Assembly: GCA_034667465.1 (NCBI GenBank)
Contig: JAXDJV010000007.1
Location: 1 to 64,000, forward strand
Reading direction: 5' to 3'
Source of the DNA: JAOBAU01 sp034667465
GTDB taxonomy: Bacteria; Acidobacteriota; Thermoanaerobaculia; Gp7-AA8
Length of the DNA: 64,000 bases
Below the pieces are notes generated by a model that saw only the letters and a list, made by a program, of their open reading frames with translations, did not search any database and had not been told where the DNA came from. The translations under genes were made by a program, and so were the position numbers. This document shows, piece after piece, positions 54,066 to 63,024 of the stretch. The stretch's first letter is position 1. The number at the start of each line of letters is the position of its first letter.

Positions 54066-54350
54066 ATGTCAGAGCAACCGGATTTTGAGTACCTGGAGAT
54101 CGGCGGGGCGAAGTACGTGTCCGCTTCACTCTTGGCCAATCGGTTGGGCGTTTCGCGGCAGACCTTGTGGAGGTGGCGCACGGCGGGAAAGATTCCGGCT
54201 GGGCATCTCTACCGGAGCAGGCAACTGATCTTTACGGTCGCCGAGGCCGTCGATGCCTATGCGTACGGCACACGCATCGAACCTGCCGATACGTTAGCAA
54301 ATGCCGATCAGATGGCGCTGTTCACGGCGAGAAAACGGGGGGCAAAATGA
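54066..54350 (+). CDS. MerR/excisionase-type helix-turn-helix protein
   Basis: 94 residues from the ATG at 54066. ASLLANRLGVSRQTLWRWRT followed by AGKIPAGHLYRSRQLIFTVA is a helix-turn-helix with a wing, as in MerR-type and excisionase proteins. The stop overlaps the queC start (ATGA), so it is probably the regulator of the preQ0/Dpd operon. No effector-binding domain is present. Confidence 0.75.
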   Translation: MSEQPDFEYLEIGGAKYVSASLLANRLGVSRQTLWRWRTAGKIPAGHLYRSRQLIFTVAEAVDAYAYGTRIEPADTLANADQMALFTARKRGAK

Positions 54351-55048
54351 GAAAAGCGGTGGTGCTTCTTAGCGGCGGCCTCGATTCGGCAACGGTACTC
54401 GCGATTGCTCAAGCAGACGGATTTGACTGCTACGCGCTCAGCTTCGACTACGGACAACGTCATGCGGTCGAACTCGATGCCGCGAAACGCATTGCGGCCT
54501 CACGGCACGTGGCTCGTCACGTCGTCGCGCGGATCGATCTTCGAATGTTTGGCGGCTCGGCGTTGACTGACGACATCGACGTTCCGCGAAATCGCGATCT
54601 AGCCCGAGATGCCGATTCAATACCCGTGACGTACGTTCCCGCTCGCAACACAATCTTTCTTTCCTTCGCGCTCGCATGGGCCGAGGTCCTTGGTGCTGAA
54701 GACATCTTCATCGGGGTAAACGCTGTGGACTACAGCGGGTACCCAGATTGTCGTCCCGAATACATCGCGGCATACCAGGAGATGGCCGCTCTCGCAACTC
54801 GTGCCGGAGTGGAAGGCAAAAGCCACATCACCATCCATACACCCCTGATCAAGGCTTCAAAGCCAGACATCGTTCGAATGGGCATTGCACATGCCGTGGA
54901 CTACGCTCTCACGAGCAGTTGCTACGATCCGGACATCGAGGCAACCGCGTGCGGCGAGTGCGACTCGTGCCAGATTCGTCTTGCGGCGTTCCAGAAAGTC
55001 GGGCTCAGAGACCCCGTGTCATATCGAGGCGCGCGGGCTATCGCATGA
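54347..55048 (+). CDS. queC: 7-cyano-7-deazaguanine (preQ0) synthase QueC
   Basis: 233 residues. The PP-loop AVVLLSGGLDSATVLA binds ATP, FDYGQRHAVEL follows, and the zinc site is formed by CYDP and ACGECDSC near the end. QueC turns carboxy-deazaguanine and ammonia into preQ0. In this island preQ0 should be the precursor for DNA modification instead of, or in addition to, tRNA queuosine. Start and stop overlap both neighbours by four bases. Confidence 0.95.
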   Translation: MRKAVVLLSGGLDSATVLAIAQADGFDCYALSFDYGQRHAVELDAAKRIAASRHVARHVVARIDLRMFGGSALTDDIDVPRNRDLARDADSIPVTYVPARNTIFLSFALAWAEVLGAEDIFIGVNAVDYSGYPDCRPEYIAAYQEMAALATRAGVEGKSHITIHTPLIKASKPDIVRMGIAHAVDYALTSSCYDPDIEATACGECDSCQIRLAAFQKVGLRDPVSYRGARAIA

Positions 55049-55686
55049 CGTATTCAGTCAAAGAGCTGTTCTATACGCTCCAAGGAGAGGGCGCCAACAC
55101 GGGGCGACCGGCAGTATTTTGTCGCTTCGCAGGATGCAATCTGTGGACGGGACTCGAAAGAGACCGAGCGAATGCGATCTGTCAGTTTTGCGACACCCAG
55201 TTCGTTGGAACCGACGGTCCAGGAGGAAAACGATTCGCGGATGCTCTCGATCTGGCGCGATCGATTGACGCATGCTGGTCAAGTGATGCCCGCAGTGACT
55301 TCCACCGCTTCGTCGTGTTTACTGGAGGAGAGCCGCTTCTTCAGCTAGATCAAGTCTTGGTGGACGCTGTCCATGCTTTCGGGTTCGAGATCGCCATCGA
55401 AACGAATGGGACGATCCCACCCCCTCACAATCTCGACTGGATATGTGTAAGCCCCAAAGCGGGCGCCGCGTTGGTCATATGCGCCGGCGATGAACTAAAG
55501 CTTGTGTATCCACAGTCGGAAGCAAGTCCTCCCACATACGAGGATCTCCAGTTCCGCTTCTTCTACCTGCAGCCGATGTATGGCGATCGCATCGCCGAGA
55601 ACACGGCTGCGGCCATCGATTACTGCAAACACAACCCGCGATGGCGCCTCAGCATTCAAACCCACAAGTTTCTGGGGATTCCCTAG
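55045..55686 (+). CDS. queE: 7-carboxy-7-deazaguanine synthase QueE
   Basis: A 213-residue radical SAM enzyme. ELFYTLQGEGANTGRPAVF opens the fold. The iron-sulfur site has the CX14CX2C spacing: the first Cys is in AGCNLW and the other two are in ICQFCDT. This spacing is a known QueE variant with a cluster-loop insertion. FTGGEPLLQLD binds SAM. It makes carboxy-deazaguanine for QueC. Operon position between queC and queD supports the call. Confidence 0.93.
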   Translation: MTYSVKELFYTLQGEGANTGRPAVFCRFAGCNLWTGLERDRANAICQFCDTQFVGTDGPGGKRFADALDLARSIDACWSSDARSDFHRFVVFTGGEPLLQLDQVLVDAVHAFGFEIAIETNGTIPPPHNLDWICVSPKAGAALVICAGDELKLVYPQSEASPPTYEDLQFRFFYLQPMYGDRIAENTAAAIDYCKHNPRWRLSIQTHKFLGIP

Positions 55687-55692
55687 GATCAG

Positions 55693-56055
55693 ATGGAGAT
55701 CTTCAAAGAGTTCTCGTTTGAGGCAGCCCATATGCTGCCAAGCGTGCCGGCAGGGCATAAGTGCGGCCGCTTGCACGGTCATTCCTTTCGGCTGGAAGTG
55801 TTCGTGGCCGGCCCGGTTGGGCAAACGACCGGTTGGATTGTCGACTTTGCCGAGATCAAATCAGCAGTCGACCCAGTCGTGAAGGTTCTCGATCACTTTT
55901 ATTTGAACGAGGTTGCGGGGCTTGAGAACCCCACGAGCGAGGTCCTCGCGCGTTGGCTGTGGACCCGCGTGAAGCCGAACCTGCCTGGGTTATCAAAGGT
56001 AATCGTGCGTGAGACCTGCACGTCGGGTTGCATCTACCAAGGAGACGAGGAATGA
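55693..56055 (+). CDS. queD: 6-carboxytetrahydropterin synthase QueD
   Basis: 120 residues. Zinc ligands are in SFEAAHMLP and LHGHSF, with the catalytic Cys in KCGRLHGH. VDFAEIKSAVD, LDHFYLNE and NPTSEVLARW complete the T-fold. It converts dihydroneopterin triphosphate to carboxytetrahydropterin, the QueE substrate. Its stop overlaps the folE2 start. Confidence 0.95.
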   Translation: MEIFKEFSFEAAHMLPSVPAGHKCGRLHGHSFRLEVFVAGPVGQTTGWIVDFAEIKSAVDPVVKVLDHFYLNEVAGLENPTSEVLARWLWTRVKPNLPGLSKVIVRETCTSGCIYQGDEE

Positions 56056-56897
56056 CGACCGCCTACCGCCTCACGGATCGCGTTGACGCGTGCGACGTGC
56101 AGGGCCAACCCGACAGCAGGGGCATCGAGGTCGATCGCGCAGGTGTGAGCGGCTTGCGCTATCCCATCAGTGTTCTGGATCGGCAATCTGACCGCCAACA
56201 TACGGTCGCTCTGATATCAATGTCCGTTGCTCTGCCCCACCATTTCAAGGGTACTCACATGAGCCGCTTTATCGAAGTCCTCAATGAGCATCGCGGTGAG
56301 ATGACAATGCACACGATACCGGCGATCCTGCGAGAGTTACGAGGACGCCTCGACGCCGATCAGGCAAGTATCGACGTCCGCTTTCCATACTTTCTGGAAC
56401 GGAAGGCTCCGGCGACTGGCGTCGTCGGACTTCTGGATTATGACTGCGCGTTTTCAGCCAGCGACAGGCGCGGCCAGACCGATTTTGTTCTTCAGGTCGC
56501 CACTCCCGTCACGAGTCTTTGCCCCTGCAGCAAGGCCATCAGCGATTACGGGGCGCATAACCAACGAGGAACGATCACCATACGCGTGCGCACACACCGC
56601 CCGACGGATTTTGTCTGGATTGAGGAAGTCATTTCCATCGCGGAGGCGTCTGGATCGGCACCTGTGTATCCCCTCCTCAAACGTGCTGACGAGCGCTTCG
56701 TCACGATGCAGGCGTACGACAACCCTGTCTTTGTCGAAGACATGGTCAGGAATGTCGCGGTGCAGCTTCAGGCTGACCGGCGGATCGCCTGGTTCGCGGT
56801 CAGCGCCGTCAACGAGGAAAGCATTCATAACCACGCCGCGTTCGCTGAGATCGAATGGACTCGGGAAGAGAAGGAATGGGGTCACCCAGGATCGTGA
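56052..56897 (+). CDS. folE2: GTP cyclohydrolase of the FolE2 (type IB) family
   Basis: 281 residues from the ATG at 56052. Key motifs are GLRYPISVLDR near the start, then SMSVALPHHFKGTHMSRF, TSLCPCSKAISDYGAHNQRG with the metal-binding Cys, and AVNEESIHNHAAFAEI. FolE2 converts GTP to dihydroneopterin triphosphate, the first step to preQ0, and can work with metals other than zinc. It completes a four-gene preQ0 set. The next gene starts inside its last 22 bases. Confidence 0.9.
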   Translation: MTTAYRLTDRVDACDVQGQPDSRGIEVDRAGVSGLRYPISVLDRQSDRQHTVALISMSVALPHHFKGTHMSRFIEVLNEHRGEMTMHTIPAILRELRGRLDADQASIDVRFPYFLERKAPATGVVGLLDYDCAFSASDRRGQTDFVLQVATPVTSLCPCSKAISDYGAHNQRGTITIRVRTHRPTDFVWIEEVISIAEASGSAPVYPLLKRADERFVTMQAYDNPVFVEDMVRNVAVQLQADRRIAWFAVSAVNEESIHNHAAFAEIEWTREEKEWGHPGS

Positions 56898-57847
56898 CGA
56901 GACCAACGCTCCATGTGATTACGAACTGCACCGGCCGGAAGAGCGAGACGCCTCCGGTCGACGCATGTCTTCGTTCCGTCAAGGCACGGGCGATCGACGA
57001 CCGAATTCGAGAGTGGACCGGACGGCTCCGACCGACCAGGAACTCGGTTCTCCACGCTGCGGACCTCTACGCCGGAGAGCATTGGGCTGTGGTCAAGGAC
57101 CTGTTGCAAGTCGCGAAAGCGGCTCATCTCACCACAAACCTCTGGATTGCATCTGCTGGATATGGCCTTCTATCGTCCGGCGATCGCGTCCGATCATATT
57201 CTGCAAGTTTCTCCGCGGAGGAACCGGACTATGTCTACCGGAAAGTGAACCCCCGGCTTCGGGATGGCAATCGAGAGTGGTGGAAACGTCTCAACGCACT
57301 GAAAATCACCGGTACTCGAGGACCTCGTTCGCTGACGTGGCTTGCTCGTTCAGATCCGAAGGCCATGTTCATGTTCGTCGCGTCACCACGTTATCTGTCC
57401 GCAATGGCCGATGACTTGGCGGAGGCCGCGACACTCCTTTGGCGGCGCCGTCAGTTGACCATTGTGTCGTCGTATGACGTGCGCCTCGCGGCGCGCTTTC
57501 GAGGCCACGTGGTCACTTCGGGTGCAGGATTGAGCCATGCATTGGGCGGCTCGCTGGTCTCTTTGAACGCACGCGTCGCGCGCGATGTGCTTGCTCGCGG
57601 GTGGTTGAGGCGCGACCTGGCCGACACAGCAGAGCACTACCGGTCCCTCGCCGAGGCGCTTCACCAGTCTCCTCATCAAGGCAGGCGACTGAGCGATGAT
57701 CAGGTGCTGCGTCACATCCATAGACTCGTTCGCCATCGCCGGACAATCAGCGCGTCTAAGGCTCTCCGCGAGTTTCGCGACGCTGGTTTCGCGTGCGAGC
57801 AGGGGCGCTTCGGCGGGCTATTCGAGTATGCAAGGTTGGATCGATGA
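56876..57847 (+). CDS. dpdC: DpdC-like protein of the 7-deazaguanine DNA-modification system
   Basis: 323 residues from the ATG at 56876. LHVITNCTGRKSETPP, AADLYAGEHW and LWIASAGYGLLSSGDRV resemble proteins related to the DUF328/YaaA group, which includes the Dpd-associated DpdC that changes preQ0 in DNA to its amide form. Position between the preQ0 genes and dpdA is the strongest support. The C-terminal part has a separate helical tail (SKALREFRDAGFACEQGRFG). The gene symbol is given with caution. Confidence 0.6.
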   Translation: MGSPRIVTRPTLHVITNCTGRKSETPPVDACLRSVKARAIDDRIREWTGRLRPTRNSVLHAADLYAGEHWAVVKDLLQVAKAAHLTTNLWIASAGYGLLSSGDRVRSYSASFSAEEPDYVYRKVNPRLRDGNREWWKRLNALKITGTRGPRSLTWLARSDPKAMFMFVASPRYLSAMADDLAEAATLLWRRRQLTIVSSYDVRLAARFRGHVVTSGAGLSHALGGSLVSLNARVARDVLARGWLRRDLADTAEHYRSLAEALHQSPHQGRRLSDDQVLRHIHRLVRHRRTISASKALREFRDAGFACEQGRFGGLFEYARLDR

Positions 57848-59112
57848 AGTTTTTCTACGCAGACAGCCAGGACTTGGTCGATCCCCATTTCGATTTCGTT
57901 CGTGAGGAGTGGGGCCGTGACCGGCTGCGAAACCGCGACGATGTCTATGCACATGAACTCTTCTCGATCCCGCCATATGACGGGCTTCTCGTTTCGAAGG
58001 CGATTGTGGACGGCATGGGCAACGGGAGCCGCTATACGCTTGCGCAGCGACACAGATTCTATCGCCAAGGTGTAAGAGAATTCTTTCGTATCCCTGCGAG
58101 CTGGACGACGTTTCAAATCATGGGAGACTGCGGCGCCTTCTCGTATGTAAAGCAGGCGCAACCTCCGTTCACAGTTGACGAGGTCCTGGACTACTACGCG
58201 AATGGTCGTTTCGATCTTGGACTCTCTGTCGACCACGTTATTCTCGAATACCAGCCTACGTGGGATGCGCTCGGAGTACCTACAGAGGTTCGCGATCGGC
58301 AAACCCTAACGCTGGACTTGGCCGATCAGTTCTTGCGGCGACATGCTGAACGCCGCCTTCGGTTCACTCCCGTTGGCGTTGCGCAAGGCTGGAGTCCGGC
58401 TTCGTATGCGTATGCCGTCGGTACACTTCAGAGCCTCGGATACGAATACATCGCGCTCGGAGGAATGGTTCCACTTCGAACATCAGCGATCGTCGACGTT
58501 CTCCGCGAAGTGTCATCCATCCTGCGCCCGAACGTTCAACTCCATCTTCTCGGAGTGACGAGAGTCGAGGAAGTCACCGCCTTTGCTTCCTTCGGTGTTG
58601 TCAGTTTCGATACGACCTCTCCTCTGCGGCAAGCATTCAAGGACGACCATGACAACTACTGGACGATGCGATCTGCCTACACGGCGATTCGTATCCCCCA
58701 ACTCGAAGGGAATCCGGGCTTGATGAAGCTGATTCGGTCGGGCGCCGTCAAGCAGGAGGAGGCCGCTCGCCTGGAACGGGGATGCCGGGATGCGATGCAC
58801 GGCTTCGCGCATCGCATCACTCCGATACAAGAAGTCCTCGCACTCCTCCGCGAGTATGAAGACCTCTACGCGCCCGGAAAGAATCACTCCGAAGCTTACC
58901 GCCGGGTGCTGGAGGAACGTCCATGGGATGACTGCCCATGCGATGTGTGCAAGGCCATTGGCTACCACGTCGTGGTCTTTCGCGGTGCGGAGAGAAACCG
59001 GCGGCGAGGTTTTCACAACCTATGGGTGTTTCGCCGGCGCCTCCATGCGTCACTTGGCCGAGACGCCACGCAGCCCGATCAATTGCTCTGCGCGCCGGTG
59101 GGCGCAGTCTAG
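57844..59112 (+). CDS. dpdA: DpdA, DNA-guanine transglycosylase of the TGT superfamily
   Basis: 422 residues. The TIM-barrel of tRNA-guanine transglycosylase is recognisable: IMGDCGAFSYVKQAQP (substrate loop), DLGLSVDHVILEY with the catalytic-type Asp, FTPVGVAQGWSPASYAYAVG, YIALGGMVPLRT and SFDTTSPLRQ. The C-terminus has a CPCDVC pair and a Trp/Arg-rich tail. DpdA exchanges guanine in DNA for preQ0. It overlaps dpdC by four bases and is followed by dpdB. Confidence 0.9.
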   Translation: MKFFYADSQDLVDPHFDFVREEWGRDRLRNRDDVYAHELFSIPPYDGLLVSKAIVDGMGNGSRYTLAQRHRFYRQGVREFFRIPASWTTFQIMGDCGAFSYVKQAQPPFTVDEVLDYYANGRFDLGLSVDHVILEYQPTWDALGVPTEVRDRQTLTLDLADQFLRRHAERRLRFTPVGVAQGWSPASYAYAVGTLQSLGYEYIALGGMVPLRTSAIVDVLREVSSILRPNVQLHLLGVTRVEEVTAFASFGVVSFDTTSPLRQAFKDDHDNYWTMRSAYTAIRIPQLEGNPGLMKLIRSGAVKQEEAARLERGCRDAMHGFAHRITPIQEVLALLREYEDLYAPGKNHSEAYRRVLEERPWDDCPCDVCKAIGYHVVVFRGAERNRRRGFHNLWVFRRRLHASLGRDATQPDQLLCAPVGAV

Positions 59113-59122
59113 GAGAGAAACG

Positions 59123-60265
59123 ATGGCAGGACGACGTAAGAGTGACACGCCAGAGCTTAGGTTGCCGTGTTTGCGCCTAGAACAGACACCAGCGCGGGTT
59201 CTATATAGCTTCGCTGTCGATGGGAAGATGGTGCCGCAGTTCGCCTCGGTCACTCGTATTCATCGCGATGGCGACGAGCGTGTGCGTGGCTATCAACGAC
59301 CGGAGGTGATCTCCCACATCGCTGAGATTCGCAACTACATTGAAAGCGAACGCCCGATGATCCCCAACGCGGTCGTACTCGCTTTCGACTCGCGTGTGCG
59401 GTTTGAGGCCGACAGCCACGCGAAGGCCCAAGGTACTACTCCTGGCACGTTGATCATTCCGCTTCTGAAGAGCATCTCCGAGGGGGATAAACCGGGCTTT
59501 GTTGTGGATGGTCAGCAGCGCCTCGCGGCCGTTCGCGAAGCTCAGGTCAACAGCTTCCCGCTATTTGTCACCGCCTTCATTACCGATGACCTCGGCGAGC
59601 AGACGGAGCAGTTCATCCTCGTCAACTCAACAAAACCTTTGCCCAAAGGACTGATCTACGAACTCCTGCCTATGACGGAAGCGCCCTTACCCAAACTGCT
59701 GCACCGGCGGCGGTACCCCGCGCAGTTGTCGGATCGGCTCAATCTTGATCGGGATTCTCCGTTCCATAAACTCGTGAAGACACCGACGAGTCCCAATGGC
59801 TTTGTAAACCATAACTCTGTGTTGCGGATGGTGGAACAGAGCCTCACCGACGGGGCGCTTTACAGATTGAAGCGATCGTCGGCCAAGGAAACGTCTGCGG
59901 ACGTTATGCTGGCCCTGCTGAAGAACTACTGGTCCGCCGTTCGAGAGGTATTTCCCGACGCGTGGGGGATCTCGCCGAAACGATCGAGGCTGATGCACGG
60001 CGCGGGAATCGTTGCGATGGGTTTGCTCATGGACACTATCGCGGATCGTTTCCGCGAGGAGCGTCCGCCGAATCCTGACGTGTTTCGGGAACAACTGCTG
60101 CCCCTTCAGGCTGTCTGTCGCTGGACCGACGGCACCTGGTATTTTGGGCCGGGACAACAGCGCAAATGGAGCGAGATCCAGAACACGAGCAAGGACGTGC
60201 AACTCCTCGCCGATCACATCCTGATGATGTATCGAAATCTGGTGTGGGATGCCCAGCCACACTAA
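59123..60265 (+). CDS. dpdB: DpdB, ParB/DGQHR-like partner of DpdA
   Basis: 380 residues after AGGAGAGAAACG. The motif GFVVDGQQRLAAVREA is the DGQ(H/Q)R signature of the ParB-like DndB/DpdB group, which acts as an ATPase. QFILVNSTKPLPKGLIYELL follows. DpdB is required together with DpdA for base exchange in DNA. Its stop directly abuts the stop of the convergent dpdD-like gene. Confidence 0.88.
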   Translation: MAGRRKSDTPELRLPCLRLEQTPARVLYSFAVDGKMVPQFASVTRIHRDGDERVRGYQRPEVISHIAEIRNYIESERPMIPNAVVLAFDSRVRFEADSHAKAQGTTPGTLIIPLLKSISEGDKPGFVVDGQQRLAAVREAQVNSFPLFVTAFITDDLGEQTEQFILVNSTKPLPKGLIYELLPMTEAPLPKLLHRRRYPAQLSDRLNLDRDSPFHKLVKTPTSPNGFVNHNSVLRMVEQSLTDGALYRLKRSSAKETSADVMLALLKNYWSAVREVFPDAWGISPKRSRLMHGAGIVAMGLLMDTIADRFREERPPNPDVFREQLLPLQAVCRWTDGTWYFGPGQQRKWSEIQNTSKDVQLLADHILMMYRNLVWDAQPH

Positions 60266-62512
60266 TCAACCAAGGCCTTCGGCTTGTTGCGGCGTCCGAA
60301 GTCGGGTGCGAACCGCGGCGAGTAAGCCCGTGCTGCCTTGTCCGCGCGCATAGACCGTTGCAAGTTGCGCGGGGCGGTGCATGCGGATGAAACCAACGGC
60401 CGCATGGGTCGCAACGTCAGTCGCGAGGACGAAGATGTGCGCAGTGGCAGCGGCGGTACGCAACGCTGGCGATCCGCCGACTTCGTCAGAGAACGTCACA
60501 ACGCGCGTATCGGGAGCAACTTCAGCCATGACGCTCACTGCATGCCGGAGAGCGGATTCGCGCAGCGAATAGAACGCCACCGTCTGCCCCGCAAGGGACA
60601 CCCAGGGAGAAACCTCAGAGGCCGTGGTCGCGGTGGGCTCAGGGATCTGAGCCGTTGCGCCGGCACCAATTTCTTCGCTCAACGTCTGCAGCAGGCGCCA
60701 CTGAGAGCGATCGATTCGGCGATACCACCGGGAAAAGACGGCCGAAGTGCGCTGAAAGAAATTGAATCGTTCCCCAGGATCGGGACAGGGAGCGGTCACG
60801 AAGAGTTCAAGGCCGTCGAGCGCCAAGTCAGCCGCACTAGCGCTCTCTAACGTATCGATCGCTGTTCCCAGTTGCTCTACCAGGTCTCGATACTCCGCGG
60901 TCGTAACACCGAGTCCCAGACGAAGGTTGGCGAGGCGTAGGAGCGCAACGGCCCGCGGACCCGACACGTGGTCATCAAGAGACATCGCGATGAAAAGGTT
61001 GTCGAGTATCGGCCGAAGACGCGTGTCGCCGGAATGCAAGGAAAATGTCTGAAGCATGTGCGGCAAGCCATCGAAGAATGCTTCCTGGGCCCAAGCGGGT
61101 CGATCTGCGAGGATCAGCGCCGCCGTTCTGTCGACTTCGATCGGATCGGCGACGACCGCCTCAGCACTCCACTCCGTGGAGCCGCTTTGCGCAACCCGGA
61201 CTGCGAGAGGCCATGGCCGCTGCGCTTGCAGGCGATGGAGCCAGCCACTCCACGAAGCAACCGCGACAGACTCCGGTTCTCCGGTTTCCGTCTCCGAGAG
61301 TTCTTCGAGATGCTTCACGACTCGGCCAAGGACTGGATGCTGAGTGATCCTGCTGCGATCGACGTCGGGAAGTGACCGAAGCGTCATCACCGCCGTGGTG
61401 GCGGCGGAAACCGTCTCCATCTCTCGCGCGCATCGCAAGGTGACGACGCAACTCTCCACGGTCGTGACACCCTGAAGCGATAAGTCGAATGCTTGATCGA
61501 TGTCGCCCGCGTTGAAGGCCGTCTGTGCGTCAGCGAGGTGCGACACTCCTTGCGGAACAAGGTGGGCGATCGACGCAAGGTAGGCGTGCATCGGATCACT
61601 TGCGGGATGTTCCGCTAGGATCGCGTCGACTAGCTCGCGTTGAGGGGGATCCAGAGCCGCGGCCTTCAATGCAAAGCTGACATCCGCTTCGATGAGCTCC
61701 ATGCCGGCCCGCGTCTCAAATAGCATTCCGAAAGTCGGCAAGACCTGTGATCGAAAAACCTCGACGGCGGATGCTGCCTGGAGTTCCTGCTCGAATCCCG
61801 CGAGACGAACGGCATAGACGGCTTGGATGAGCGCCTCAGTCACGCGGCGTGGTCGGCGCATTGACAGGAGCGGCGCCAACTCTGGCATCGTGAGGATTGC
61901 AGCCCAGTGACCGAAGGCAGCGAGACGGCGGATCTCCATGAACAGCAGATTCGACGCATCCAAGTGTCCAGCAGACCGCATTGCATCGAGGCCCTCTTGG
62001 GCGGCTGGCTCATCGCGGTTCAGGAGTGCGTATTCGAAATCCCGCAGCATTCGCCCGGGTGCTCGATGGCGCGGCCCCTGCCGTGGAGGACGCTCTGCGC
62101 AGAGTCGGAGGTAGAGCAGCAGGCGCTCGCGAATAGGAATGGCGAGGCGCTGGTTGATTACCGGGACCTTGAACGCGTACGAGCCGTTGCGCTGCATCAC
62201 CGTAGCGTCGATGGCATCCTCAGCATGCAGTTCGCTCACTCCAGCGCTTAGGTCTGCGTACGTCGTTCCTAGCAGGGACTCCAGTTCCTCACGTGCGATC
62301 CGATACGACTGTGCCGAATTACAGAGGACATACCATTCTGGAAGACCGGTATCGGTGCGTATCCGAGGAAGGATCGTGGGGTCGCTTCCGCTCGAAAGGC
62401 GCGCGAGAAACGGTTCTAGGGCTTCTAGGCTTCGAGCCGGAAGCGTCCGCGCGCAAATGTCGCTCCATGCGAGGCGATTTCCGGGACCAAAGAACGTTCC
62501 CTCGAAACTCAT
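60266..62512 (-). CDS. dpdD: DpdD-like protein of the Dpd restriction module
   Basis: 748 residues from the ATG at 62512, overlapping the dpdK stop as ATGA; the longer open frame upstream is not used. The bulk is helical. The last 100 residues carry a strand-rich domain (QTVAFYSLRESALRHAVSVM, DTRVVTFSDEVGG, HIFVLATDVATHAAVGFI) resembling the ending of DpdD. Family assignment rests on this domain and on position beside the PLD and helicase genes. It probably acts in discrimination or cleavage of unmodified DNA. Confidence 0.65.
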   Translation of the reverse strand: MSFEGTFFGPGNRLAWSDICARTLPARSLEALEPFLARLSSGSDPTILPRIRTDTGLPEWYVLCNSAQSYRIAREELESLLGTTYADLSAGVSELHAEDAIDATVMQRNGSYAFKVPVINQRLAIPIRERLLLYLRLCAERPPRQGPRHRAPGRMLRDFEYALLNRDEPAAQEGLDAMRSAGHLDASNLLFMEIRRLAAFGHWAAILTMPELAPLLSMRRPRRVTEALIQAVYAVRLAGFEQELQAASAVEVFRSQVLPTFGMLFETRAGMELIEADVSFALKAAALDPPQRELVDAILAEHPASDPMHAYLASIAHLVPQGVSHLADAQTAFNAGDIDQAFDLSLQGVTTVESCVVTLRCAREMETVSAATTAVMTLRSLPDVDRSRITQHPVLGRVVKHLEELSETETGEPESVAVASWSGWLHRLQAQRPWPLAVRVAQSGSTEWSAEAVVADPIEVDRTAALILADRPAWAQEAFFDGLPHMLQTFSLHSGDTRLRPILDNLFIAMSLDDHVSGPRAVALLRLANLRLGLGVTTAEYRDLVEQLGTAIDTLESASAADLALDGLELFVTAPCPDPGERFNFFQRTSAVFSRWYRRIDRSQWRLLQTLSEEIGAGATAQIPEPTATTASEVSPWVSLAGQTVAFYSLRESALRHAVSVMAEVAPDTRVVTFSDEVGGSPALRTAAATAHIFVLATDVATHAAVGFIRMHRPAQLATVYARGQGSTGLLAAVRTRLRTPQQAEGLG

Positions 62513-63024
62513 ACGACGCCACCGTATTCTTCCTTGAAGGCAATACGGAGCGTTTGCACCTGGACTGGTTGCGTCTGGAAGATCAGCATTTCCGTCAGAC
62601 GCTCGACACCGTTGTATGTGAGGTTCATCGATCCAAGGAGTGCATATCGGTCGCCGACGATCCCCTTCAAGTGCAGCGCCGCGCGTTCGACAAACGTGGC
62701 CACATGGGACGGCGAATGATTCGCGAGCGCATCGAACACCTGCCGGTTCCCCGCATCGGGCCGCGTCGCGATCACCACGTTCGTTCCGCGGGTGGCCAAC
62801 TCGCGAAGGACAAGGCTCAGACGCACCTCCGCGCGAGGGAATTCGGGACAGACGACCGCAAAAGCACCAGTAGAGTTGTCGAGCACCGGCACATCTCGGA
62901 GCCAGGGCGATACGATCCAAAGACATCGACTCGGCGTGACCAATTCTGATGCGAAGATCGATTGAAGCAACTCGCGAGCGGCGTTACGCACGGACGCCGC
63001 GGTCTGGAGGATCTGGCGGGTCAT
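62509..63024 (-). CDS. dpdK: DpdK-like phospholipase D-superfamily protein
   Basis: 171 residues. A single HxK motif is present in ALHLKGIVGDRYALLGSMNL, followed by TYNGVERLTEML, the hallmark of PLD-type nucleases that act as dimers. The N-terminus has CLWIVSPWLRDVPVLDN, the first strand of the fold. In Dpd systems DpdK belongs to the restriction arm. It overlaps both neighbours by four bases. Confidence 0.8.
   Translation of the reverse strand: MTRQILQTAASVRNAARELLQSIFASELVTPSRCLWIVSPWLRDVPVLDNSTGAFAVVCPEFPRAEVRLSLVLRELATRGTNVVIATRPDAGNRQVFDALANHSPSHVATFVERAALHLKGIVGDRYALLGSMNLTYNGVERLTEMLIFQTQPVQVQTLRIAFKEEYGGVV

Noticed and set aside
62513..62926. 138-residue N-terminal extension of the dpdD-like protein
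   Set aside because: It lies wholly within the dpdK-like gene in another frame. The ATG at 62512 forms a 4-base overlap like the other junctions.
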